This document shows positions 53,350-64,000 of a DNA stretch of 64,000 nt, one piece after another; positions within the stretch are counted from its first letter, which is position 1; every line of letters begins with the position of its first letter. Both the position numbers and the translations under genes were made by a program. The DNA is from Phocoena phocoena (Eukaryota; Chordata; Mammalia; Artiodactyla; Phocoenidae). Under the pieces are notes generated by a model that had not been told where the DNA came from, ran no database searches, and saw only the letters and a list, made by a program, of their open reading frames with translations. The stretch spans positions 61,948,639 to 62,012,638 of the forward strand of contig NC_089220.1 in NCBI RefSeq assembly GCF_963924675.1, read 5' to 3'.

Positions 53350-54900
53350 CTATTTCCCTGACTGTAATCTTTTTCTGATATATGAAAATGTAAAGATAAA
53401 GGAGTATTTTTAACATGTTTTTTTTCTTTTTAAAAATGTGAACAAAATATTGTTAAGATTCTATGTGGGTTTGACTCAGAATGACAGAAGAGTGTCCCCA
53501 TTCTATGTCAGTTAGCAAGAGAGGAATCTCTGACTCACATTTCTCTGCCTATTCAAATGAAAACTGTTTTAGGTAATGCTGTAATGTTTAAAACAAACAA
53601 AAAACCCCCAAAGCTTAGATGTAGCACAAAATGAACCCTAAAAATTAATGACTTGGAAAATCCACAGAGTTAATCTCTTTTTTACATTCCAGATTTAAAC
53701 TTTCTGTGGCACACCCACCATTCAAGACCTTTAAAATTCTAAAGGGTAGCCACCTTCTGAAGTGGTGAGGGGACCAGGAGGTCACAAATCCTATCATTCG
53801 TTAAAGGGTGGGGATAGGAAATTGCCAGTGTGGTCTCACCTACTAGAAATCGTGTTGATTGTTAATAATAATGCCGCAGAGGGCTGCTCTATGGAAGGTC
53901 GCTGATGGCCAAGGGGAATCCATGATGCAGGTGCAATGGCTACTATTGCTGTATTCCCCACTTCTTTCTTTAGTGAGCACCCCTCACATTTGTGTAGGGA
54001 CTGTAGCTTTGGGGCAGAATGGAACCTTGGAGTGATGTCATTGGGGGAGGGATAATCAAAAGATTGGAAGCAGCTTCAGAGTTGGGAGGCCCTGTGACTT
54101 TTATTGGCCCGAACAGCTACTAGAGCTTCTCTTCATTGATTTGGGGCCTGCTCAAGATGATATACATGTTAAGGGAACACTGTACTGGCAAATTCTTTTC
54201 TATTTTGAATATGGAGCCCTTCATCAATGACTGGGAGGGTATTATTTCAAGAGGAAAATGTGTGTTTATGTACCAAGGACATCCCCCCGCTTCAGCTGAG
54301 CTGTCCTAGAAGACATTTGCATGTCGGCAGCATTTTCTCAGCAAGATGAGGAAAACTGGAAGGAGTTAAACCATAATAGAACCCCAAATAAGCTGACCCT
54401 TAAATCTAAATTCCATTTGTTTCAGACTAAAAATCTTTTAAAGCACTCACTTGGCACGAAGATACTGATATTACTTCCAGTTTATATCCAAACAAGCATT
54501 TTCATTTTTAGTGGGTTACAGGTTATCCTTCAACTTGTGTTTCTAATGAGAAATGGAGTCACAAAAGGAACCGTTCTTTACCAACTGTTCTATACCATGT
54601 CTGGAATAATGGTGACCCACTCTTGACCCAAGAATTCTCCTCTTGATTCCCAGTTAGATAGGAGTTGGAATTTCGTCACCACCTTCATACCAAAGTCAAC
54701 TTTCTACGGTGAGAGGGTGATTATAAAATTGTGCTTAGAGCAAATAGTTGATAGAAACCAAAAACAGAGGTTGACACAAATATCCTGTTGTCAGTGTACA
54801 TCCAGTTTAGACCTTATATAGAAGAACTAGGGGATATCACCCTAAGACTTAAAGATTTTGTGATAAGAAAAAAAATATGGTGGTCTATTTATTGATTTTT
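53350..54900. other. Unassigned non-coding sequence
   Basis: No gene and no repeat named. The 101-codon + strand frame at 54321-54626 lacks recognised homology. Confidence 0.4.
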
Positions 54901-54904
54901 TTTT

Positions 54905-55395
54905 TCATTCAGTCAGTAAACATTCACTGAGTACTTACACCAGGCAAAGTACTAGGCATGGAGAAAGAGCGGTGCCTCTGACCTCAAAAACAATGTGTTT
55001 GGGGAAACAGTCATGTAATGTGAGCTCTGTGCAAAATGCAGCAGTATCCCATGGGAAGAAGCATGTATATTTGGCAGGAGGAGAAAAGGTAACGCGCTGA
55101 CTTTTGAAGGAAGAGCAGAGCTTGTCAGGTATTCCAGGTGGAGGAAATAGCATGTGCAAAGGTCTGGAGGCAAGGAGGAGCATACTGTGTTTAGGGGGTC
55201 ATACTCAGTTTGTATTCTCGAAGCAGAAAGTGTAAAGAGAGGGTTAGGAGTAAAACTGAAGGGGTGGTACTGGCGAAATGTTTTGAAGACCCTTGAAGGC
55301 CAGACTAAGAACTGTAGATTTATCTTGTATCACATGGAAAGCCATAGAAAAAATTCAAACATAATCAGATGTGCATTTTAGAAAGACCATGTTGT
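54905..55395 (+). repeat. L2 LINE fragment
   Basis: AGTAAACATTCACTGAGTAC, GCATGTGCAAAGGTCTGGAG, GACCCTTGAAGGCCAGACTA and GATGTGCATTTTAGAAAGAC keep the usual L2 order. Confidence 0.65.
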
Positions 55396-55399
55396 CAGT

Positions 55400-56060
55400 A
55401 GACTGGGCAATGGATTGGAAGTGGGGACAAATTGGCGACAGTGAGACAATATGGTGGTTGTTTTTACCTGCCTGCTTGGTATAAGAGTGCTAAAGAGAAC
55501 TACCTTTCACTAAATAGATACAAATCCTCAAACCCTGGCAAGAATAAAGGCATAAAGATAGCTTCCAAAGAGGCATCTTTTAAAGAAAAATGACTATTGA
55601 CACTGGGTAAAGGTCGTTGGTTAATTTTGTATGCCCTGTGTATACCTTTTAGGGTCAAGGATACGTTGCTCATTGTTTTACTTAGTTGTATGATTGGCAT
55701 CCACCTGAGCTGCCGTTTCTGTTACTGTGTTGGAAGACTGGGTGGGGTTGTAGAAATTGTGCTACTAATTGTGTCTCTAGTTTAGCTTTACCTCCTAGTC
55801 TTTGTAAGACCTTGAGGGTGTCACATTACCTCTTTGGGCTTCAGTTTTCTTAGTTTCTCAGTTTCTGTGCCCTTATGAGGGGCACAGCATAAGCTGTTTG
55901 TAATGCCACTGTATTTATATTGTTCTATGACTTGTGACTCTGTTTGCACTTACTAACCTCTCCTAATGTTTATTTCTTACTTCATCTGAATGATTTTTCA
56001 CAATTTTAAGAGGGACAGAAATGTTTGGAAGATAACTCCAGATGTGTTATTTAGGGCAAA
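55400..56060. other. Unassigned non-coding sequence
   Basis: Nothing recognised apart from a likely tail of the L2 fragment at the left. Confidence 0.4.
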
Positions 56061-56066
56061 ATTCTG

Positions 56067-56260
56067 TTTTTTGGGGGTTTTTTTGCTGTACGCGGGCCTC
56101 TCACTGTTGTGGCCTCTCCTGTTGCGGAGCACAGGCTCAGCGGCCATGGCTCACGGGCCCAGCCGCTCCGCGGCATGTGGGATCCTCCCGGACCGGGGCA
56201 CGAACCCACGTCCCCTGCATCAGCAGGCGGACTCTCAACCACTGTGCCACCAGGGAAGCC
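56067..56260 (-). mobile_element. CHR-2-type SINE with internal 15-base deletion
   Basis: Reverse copy, head CCAGGGAAGCC at the right. Compared with the copy at 21220 it lacks 15 bases between two CAGGCTC repeats. A short imperfect target duplication (GCAAAATT / GCAAATT) flanks it. Confidence 0.9.
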
Positions 56261-56269
56261 GCAAATTTT

Positions 56270-58079
56270 AACACAATTAGCCTTCCTCCTGGAAGTAGCA
56301 GGATATTGGTAGCCGTTTTGAAACTGTGGCCTTTCTGCTCAAATGAGTCACTTTTTATCCTCATATGAACAAAAAGATGACTGTTTAATCACTTTCAAAG
56401 TCTACTAGGTTAAGTTGATAGTTTAGCTCTGATTTTTAGGTTGTGGATTTTCCTTTCCAAAATGATTTGTTTCTCGGGTCAGATAATTGTATATTCATTC
56501 TCAGAAAGCTAACTTATGGATAAAATCGTGGCCCTTAAAATTATAGAAAATGTACTGCTTCTAATAATACTTTCCTTATTTTAAATTCCTCATTTCCTTG
56601 GAAACTTTCTGTTATTTAATGCTCTTTCTTTTCACTTAAGGGCCTGTTTACATTAGTAATACATCTTCCAGAGCTCTGGGAGTTCATAGGGTTTGTACCT
56701 ACAAAACAGCACAGCACTGTTTCTGTGCTTCAGAGACGTGCAGGGGTCCCAGGGCAAATCAAAATGTTTTTAAATGTATGACATGTGTGAAGTTGATGAA
56801 AATTCATGACTTCTCTCTGTCAGGGCTGCTTGAGCTTAAGTCATCAGAGAAAGGTGAGTGTAAAGAATTTTATTTAATACTTTTAATTCTGGAATCCTTC
56901 CCATTCCTTGTGATTCCACGTTTTAGTTCTGTTCTATTTAGTAGACTGATTACGAAAAAAAAAAAAAAATTAGCAGCATGCTCTAAATTGGTTTTCAGAA
57001 TTTCCTGCTTAAACCATCACTCAGATGTATAACTTTTAAAGAGGAATTGAAATGTAGTTTGAGAATGTAATCACGTACTATAGAACATGCAAAATACATG
57101 TGAAAGACCACACGAGTACTGTTAATTTAACTGATTATACTTTATGCTTTAGAAATATTTTCAAATTTATCTTTTAAAATTGAAAAGAAAATATTGCAAG
57201 AAAATTTTAAGAGATAAAAAATCCAAAATGCTTTTGATATTGAGATCAGCTGTTTTTAAGTAAAAATCCATTCAAAGCAAAATAAAAGGCATTGTGTAGT
57301 GTGTGCTGGCTAAAACTGAGAACACAAGAGCATTGCAGTTAATTAGAACCAATCAACAGGATGCTTTGCAACATTTCTCACATCAGTGCACCATCTGATC
57401 TTCATAATACAAATTTCCCACAGCCTTGATGCAAAAAGGACTAGAAATAAATATTTGAGTCATTAAAATATATGATGTATTTCAGTTGCTTTTTTCAATA
57501 GTTATTTTTAGGTCATTGTTATGAAAATAAGATTTTGAAAATCCCTACATGTTTTTCTATATGTGTTTTAGGGAGATAATCTTAGTTACATTTTTTTGGT
57601 TTTAATTTTATACGTGTTTGAACATGAGAAAAAAATATCAAATTTTGAAAATAAAACTTAAAGCATGAATTTGAGTTTTTATATGATTTATGTATGATTA
57701 CTGTACTTTTGAAAGATAACCGGGCTTTTCCTGGACTGTTGAGGCATTATATTTTGAGTGATTAATTACAAATAATGAAGTACTACATCATTAACAGGAT
57801 ACTGAACTAAGTTAATTGCTTAACATTTATATCATATATGTCTTAAAAGAATACACAATACCTAACACTATTATATTTCTACAGTTTATTCAATGCTTGG
57901 TTCTACTCAGAAGTTTTACTTTAGTTTCATTTATTATACATCAGGAATTGTTCTACGAGGACAAAAATATGGCTTTTGCCATATTTTCATGAAGTTCATA
58001 GTTTGTTCATTATAAACAGCATTTGTTTTCCTTTTCTTTGCCCCCTGCATCGTATATTTTATTTTATTTTATAATTTTA

Positions 58080-58125
<46 letters not shown>

Positions 58126-61100
58126 TGAGACAGATGCTTTGTTGTCTTCTCACATTAAAGGTAGAGCTCCCTCTGGGCCACTGAGGTGCTTCAAAACAGA
58201 TTCATAAGACGGCTTGTTAAGAATGTTTAACTTGAATCAGAAATATATACATCTCGACAATAACTTATAAGTTTTTCTCCCTTATAAAAGTTAATTTGTG
58301 AATGTCTAGCAGGTACCTTTTTTAGAGGCAAAAATAGCTCTGAAACTGGTGCTATTAATAAGAGAATTGTCTTCCAAACGAGTAGATGATCCGGTCTCCT
58401 ATATTTATAAAGTACAACTCGCTGACGGCAGTAATTTACTCTTCAGACTGCAGTCATCTCTTGCAGAAGGGAGACGTGCTTTAGAAGAAAACAAATACAG
58501 CCCGCTTTTGACCATTTTTGGGTTTTGTTTGTTTGTTTTGTTTTAATCTCTATGTTTTCTCCTATCGCGTCACACAAGATGTTTTTTTCTCTCTCCGCTC
58601 CCAAAAGAAGCTTTCTGCTGAATATTTTCTTTGTTGAGCACTCATTGTATATTTCTGTAGAAAGAAAAAAATAATAGTTTCAAAGAACTATCTTCTCTTC
58701 AGAACCAAACTTTTTTCTTTGTACTCTTCGTGTCACAGATTTGATCTACTTCATTGCAGGAGGGTGTCTCTTAGCTGGGTTCTCTCTAGGAAATTTACTC
58801 TTTCTATTGCTTTACGGAGACAAATAGCTTTGATGGCAAATACTTTAGAATGCTCATCTTCCAAGTACAGAAAAGACTATGTTAAGATGTAAACTTTTTT
58901 TCTGACTATAGAGCCTATTAAATGCATAGTAATATTTGTAACATTTAAAAAATCTGATCCATTTGCCTGTCAGGATTGGAGCAGTTGCTACAAATGTTCA
59001 CTGCTCCATGAAAAGCAGTTTCAATAAATAACAGCCTGAAATGGGCTGTGTTGCAGTTAGTTTGGTTTATAGGAATTAGAGTAATAATGCTCTAAAATTC
59101 ATATTAAAATAACTCTGTGTATCTCTAACATCACTATTTTTTAAAGCAAACAATTTAAATAGAAAAGTCATTTGATAAAAATAATTGGTTCGCGTAAAAT
59201 GGGACTCACATTCTTCTGCCAGATAATGATTCAGCAGCTACTCTAACTTCACTGGTACTTCATTAGGTGCAATTCTCATTCATCTTGAAGTCTTAAGAAA
59301 AAAGCCACGTTCTTTATTTTTAAAAATTATTTTTAAAGAAGTAAACAAATGCAGGAGAATGGAATAAAATCTCTTTACTTGCTGTTATTCAATTCTTTAA
59401 ACATTTTCCTAGGGGACAGGAATGTCATATGTTTAGTTTCAGGACAAAGACACCTTTTTAAACGAAGAGCTTAAAGAAAATCTGTAAAGAAGTTCATTTA
59501 ATAGAAAGTAGGCTAACTAAGCTTTTGGTTATAAAAATTATCTACGTTACAGATTAGAAAATAACTAACATCTAATGAACTTTAGAACTAATATAAAGTT
59601 AATCTTTAATAAAGAACATTCTTAAAAAAAATAAAAGCAATTACAAGCAACTTCTGGAGTTCATTTTGGGTAACATGTCCAGGGGGCACATTTACTGTTT
59701 TTCTATGGTCTTCTATGGTAGAGCTGATTTAATTTGGGAGTTAAGGAAACCTATGTAACTTCAGAATGTTTTCAGGTAGTCGTTTTATGCTGGACTGGTT
59801 TTATGAAGGACTAGTTTTATGCAATTAACAAAAACAAAAACCTTAGAGTCACATAACATTAATTAACTCATTTATCAATTATAGATTATTATTACTGCTA
59901 TTGTTATTTTGCTTGAAAAATGACCAAGCTATACAAGCCAGGAATTTCACGTTCCTAGCAATGGTTTAAAGTTCTTTTGATAGGTTAGCAGTTAATGAAA
60001 AGCCCCTTACATATGCTTCATTAATATTCCTATTTATATTTTGAGACTCAAATGAATATAAAAATTTAAGATCATTAAATGATTTTAGCTGCATGTTGTG
60101 TTAAGGCAAAAAAAATCTATTGTAAACTGATTGAGTTCATTTAACACTTATGTTGCTTTTTAATGGAAAGTTGCTAAATGTAAAAACATTTGTTAAAATG
60201 TTTTATTCGTTAATGAAAACAATTCCATAGATATTAATAAATCTTCCCTTTCTTGACTTTCTATCAATTTTTAATTTATTTTAAAATAAAAATATTTATC
60301 TTCAAAGGAATGAGTAAATATATTTAGAGTTCAAATTCACTTTAATGAAAGAGAGTTTAAAATCTCCAACAGGATAGTGAACTGTTTACTTGGCTTCAGT
60401 TTGTCTGTCGTGTACATGATTTGACAGAACTAACTAGTGAAAACTAACCAAAACCAGAGATCAACTGAGAGGATAGTCAAGAAGGAAAAAGGAAGACTTG
60501 CAGGAAATGATATTTTCCCATCAGTGGATAGGCATGCATACATTAAAGGCATAAAAGGCAGCAGGGGGAGAAACAAAAGCTGTAAACCGAGGATTCTGCA
60601 AGTCTGAATTAACCAAATGGAAAAAAAAATGAAATCATTCTGCTTAAACTTGTTCACTAATAAAAGGAGAATCGCTTTTGTTAAATATGCTTAGTGTGAT
60701 TATCAAGCAAAATTTTTTTCTCCCAGACATCTATGAATAAAACATGTGTTTGAGCATTAGGTAAACAAACAATAAATGGATGAGTTCAGTTGCAACATAA
60801 TAACATTTTATTTAGAAAACATATATAATCATATTTGTATTGGCAATCCAAATTTAATGACTTCTTTCAGTTAAATTAAAGTGCCTCACAAATAGCATCT
60901 TATGCATAAGGATTGCTTATTCTTTGCCCATTTTTCTCTATTTTTCCAAAGAAACAGATTTTTAAGGTCTCTGCTGAACCATACATAAGCTAGATGAAGC
61001 ACGATTTCTCAGAAAAAAAATTTCCTTTGGATCATCTTAATTTTAGGTTACAGATGTTGTAAAAATAAATTTTAAAATACGTTTCTAGGGCTGAGAGAGA

Positions 61101-62895
61101 AAACGTTCTCAAGTCTAGTGTGGTTTGGGCTGATTTGAACAAGGCTCTGTGTATAGCTGAACCACAGTCTTTGGCTTATTAGCCATTTCATTAACACGAC
61201 ATCTTCTGTAAACTATGAATGAGAAGAAACCATTTACAATAAGGAAAGCAAACAACAGAATGAATTTCCTGTGTTGGTGTTTTATAAGACTGTTAAACAG
61301 AAAATGGAGGGAAGAACTCTCTTTAGACGATATCACTTAATTAAGTAAAGCATCCTAATCAGAGTCCCCTCCAATTGTAATGACTGTAGGGTGTCAAGTA
61401 CATTTCTCTCTATATTAGAGTATCTAACTGCAATGATTTATTGATATTTATTTTAGAAGTACAACACAAAAGCAATAAAACAGGAAAAGCAGGGAGAAGG
61501 GCACATGCTATTGCTTACTGCAGGTACAATCAGAGCACTTCAACAAAATTCCTGATTTTCTCGTGGAAGGTTTTCCTTTCGAAAATAAGAGCACATTTTT
61601 AGATGAGAATATTCCTTTCCCGCATTTGGCTCTTTCAAATATTCGCTGTGACGTTTCTTTGTCCATTGGGTGAATCATTGATTAACTTTCTTCACTGCAA
61701 GAATCACCACAAATGAGTGGATGAGCACCTGCTGTTTTCTACAGTAACATTACTGGATTGCATTTTACATTGATTTTAGTCTTAAAATACAGCTTCTCTG
61801 TATGGGAGAGAGATTTGAGACAGGAGAGTCAATACACTGTATAGTCAGACAGACATTGGCTGCCCTCCACGCTGCACACAGCATAAACCTGTTTATCTGC
61901 CACATTTCACAAATCTCAAAAACATATGAATAATCAGGCAAGCAACTGGATAAGTGATTCACACTAGGGAATCTAACCAATATTCTGATGAGAGGGTTCT
62001 ATGATGCTAAGACTTTGGGGCAAATAGACTTGTATTATAGAAACTGCACATAATAAACGTGATTAGTGGTTCAAAGGAGAAAACACTGTATACCAAAACG
62101 AATTTGGAGAGGTAGTCCCAACTCTGTGGACTTTGGTTGGATATTTATGTGGAAGTTATCTGGCTAACTGAGCTCAAAAATATACTTTTACCCATATCAT
62201 TTCAAAAATTGGGGCAATGTGCATTTGGACTTAATATTAGTTGACAAGATAATTCATTTCTAGATTCCTGGATCTAAGTATTGGAGGCCAGTGCCTTAAA
62301 ACCACAAAATACAACAACATATATTTAAAATTACCAAACATGCTTAGAACCTATTTACTTTGTGGAAGCAAACATTTCTTAAACAGTTACACTCATTTTT
62401 GTAATTGAGGATTAATTGCTCGGTAATAAGTGAATTAGGCAAATAAAGGTACGATTATTCATACATTTACTGCTTTCTTTATTTTTCTCTTAATTTCTGT
62501 TATTTCTTCCTCAATTGCTGATCTTTTGACCTCTCTTTTCCTTATCTCAACGGTTATTGTGCTTTAGCATTCAGTCGTAAAATGGAAGTTCTCGAAAGTT
62601 TTGGGGCTAACCTCAAAAGTATGCTTTGGTTCTGAAGATCTCTTAAGATTGTTTATGAATTTCAGGCTTGGATTACTTCCATAAACAAGACCCGGTTATA
62701 ATTACAGCAAGATGAATTATCTATTTGCTTGGTATGTTTGTCTATTAGCTTCTAGTATAGACCTACAGTCTTAGTACCAAGAGAATGTAGGTTTCTCTAC
62801 ATTTGCAAACACAAAATAGTATTCCAGAGAGAAGAGGAATCATAGAAGGCATTAAAATTAATGTTGTACACCCCACAACTATTTTTTTTTCTGTG
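56270..62895. other. AT-rich non-coding block, mostly repeat-free
   Basis: No protein-coding gene recognised. Many homeodomain-type TAAT cores. A 65-codon frame at 58349-58546 has no known relative. A possible splice donor GTGAGT at 56853 follows a short pyrimidine-preceded segment. In human this interval falls within the SFTA3/NANCI transcription unit, so exons could be here unseen. Confidence 0.45.
58082..58123. repeat. (TG)n microsatellite
   Basis: About 21 uninterrupted TG units. Confidence 0.97.
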
Positions 62896-62901
62896 TTGCA
62901 G

Positions 62902-62997
62902 AGAGAAAGGCATTGCTAAAACTTTTGACACTGGAAAACTTGGTTAGATTAGTAACCAAAGATATCATCATTTTAGCAACAGGAAATCTTGGAAAAG
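62902..62997 (+). other. Exon-like segment with strong splice sites
   Basis: A 96-base segment preceded by a T-rich acceptor (ATTTTTTTTTCTGTGTTGCAG, AG at 62900-62901) and followed by donor AAG|GTAGGT (GT at 62998). One frame is open throughout (RKALLKLLTLENLVRLVTKD...). It has the orientation expected for SFTA3/NANCI but does not match the SFTA3 protein as I recall it. Confidence 0.35.
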
Positions 62998-63009
62998 GTA
63001 GGTGACTCT

Positions 63010-63870
63010 GAAATTAATGTTCCAAATGAAATTTTGCTACTTTCAAACTTCTTGATTAAAGCCTTGCCTCAAGGGAACCTATACTTGGGTCTACTGCCAA
63101 TTGTATTGCCGATTTTTTTTCTTGCTTTGACATTTTCTCTTTTTCTTGCTTCTTGTCTCAAGTTTTCTTTCTTCAGGATCAGACACAGTAACTGACTGAG
63201 TGGCTCTGCTGATCAGGATTCGAAAACCTAAAATCAGAATCTACCACTTAGTTTAAGTCTGCCCTGAGCAATCTATTCTTTAGCAACAGGACACTTGGGT
63301 AATATGGGAGCATCCTTTCTTCTTCACTTCTCCCTGATCTTGTAAAATGTGATAAAATTTTTTTCATAATTTTTAAAGTCTACTTCACGGGAAATCTTGC
63401 TGCAAATACAATATAAAAACTAAAATGCATTCCTTGAAAGATGTGTGCAGGTAAGTGTCAATGTAAGTTTGGGGGTGGTCAAGAGTGATATTAAAATTAT
63501 CGATAACCTCATCAACAGTCTGAAGGCTCAACACACGGATTTTTGTAATCACAGGAAATTTTATTAACCTCTCTGCATGAGGTGGGTTTTGAGTGTACGT
63601 CCATAAAGTTGCAGTAGGGTTTGTGATCCACACGATCAACCATAGCTCTTCCCTCAGCCATAACGAACTCTTTTGGAGGATCTTTAAAGTTGTGGTTATT
63701 CACTATAACCAAAATGTCAAAAATAATCACTAAACCCCATATAATCTATATACCATAGAAACCTAAGAAATAATAGATTGGCTGTGACTGAACTTTTTAA
63801 TTATAAAAGCAATACAAACAGGATATAAAGTTAAAAAAACTTCTTTTCTTTTCCGCTAGCCCCCTCAACC
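63010..63870. other. Unassigned AT-rich sequence
   Basis: No gene or repeat named. The minus-strand frames at 63385-63730 are short and unsupported. Confidence 0.4.

Positions 63871-63872
<2 letters not shown>

Positions 63873-63920
<48 letters not shown>
63873..63920. repeat. (AT)n microsatellite
   Basis: About 24 AT units next to a SINE tail. Confidence 0.97.
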
Positions 63921-63924
<4 letters not shown>

Positions 63925-64000
63925 TTTTTTTGGCCAAGCTGGCATCTTGTGGGATCTTAGTTCCGCGACCAGGGATTGAACCCGGCCCCAGGAGTGAAAG
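63921..64000 (-). mobile_element. tRNA-derived SINE, cut by the window edge
   Basis: AATTTTTTTTGGCCAAGCTG, then GGGATCTTAGTTCCGCGACC and AGGGATTGAACCCGG: the reverse tail-side half of a cetartiodactyl SINE related to CHR. The head lies outside the window. Confidence 0.75.

Noticed and set aside
58349..58546. 65-codon frame in the AT-rich block
   Set aside because: No recognised family; ends in low-complexity Phe/Leu/Val. Could be part of a conserved non-coding stretch instead.
38210..64000. Search for SFTA3 coding sequence
   Set aside because: I looked for the SFTA3 N-terminal motif (FSDFQLIRDQ) among frames and by reading and did not find it; the coding exons may lie beyond the right edge.

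Overview
The window is nuclear DNA from a placental mammal, most likely a cetacean or close relative. The evidence is at least nine copies of the tRNA-derived CHR SINE family (head GGGCTTCCCTGGTGGCGCAG, GGTTCG B-box, A-rich tail), which is characteristic of whales, dolphins, hippos and ruminants. Most copies are the short form with GAGAGGCCCGCGTACCGC near the tail, which I associate with cetaceans. L1, L2, MIR, LTR-like and hAT-like remnants complete a normal mammalian repeat landscape.

The one protein-coding gene I can support is NKX2-1 (TTF-1, T/EBP), the NK2-class homeodomain factor of thyroid, lung and ventral forebrain. It lies on the + strand with coding exons at 34481-34557 (extra N-terminus of the long isoform), 35260-35645 and 36605-37332, and a poly(A) signal at 38180. 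The short isoform starts at 35273 and is 366 residues; the long form is 396. Intron 1 contains a likely proximal promoter with forkhead, TAATTA, GATA and NKX2-1-type motifs. By synteny with human, NKX2-8/PAX9 should lie off the left edge. SFTA3/NANCI should start just downstream on the same strand; I could not find SFTA3 coding sequence, but two exon-like intervals are reported.

Layout: 1-28.2 kb is repeat-rich. It holds eight CHR SINEs, several L1 fragments, LTR-like and DNA-transposon remnants, and a decayed processed pseudogene of PHKB at about 16.9-17.5 kb. From 28.2 to 56.0 kb there is no CHR SINE and no recognisable L1. This block has a series of CpG islands around NKX2-1 and downstream of it (about 40.4, 45.5, 48.1 and 49.8 kb) and several candidate conserved non-coding elements, the usual architecture of a developmental regulator. 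From 56 to 64 kb the sequence is AT-rich, mostly repeat-free and non-coding, with one SINE at 56.1 kb, a (TG)n at 58.1 kb and an (AT)n plus partial SINE at the right edge.

I see no CRISPR array, no operon and no new multi-gene system. The points of interest are regulatory: alternative NKX2-1 starts, a non-B-DNA cluster between the two promoters, candidate enhancers, and exon-like segments that may belong to the NKX2-1-associated lncRNA.
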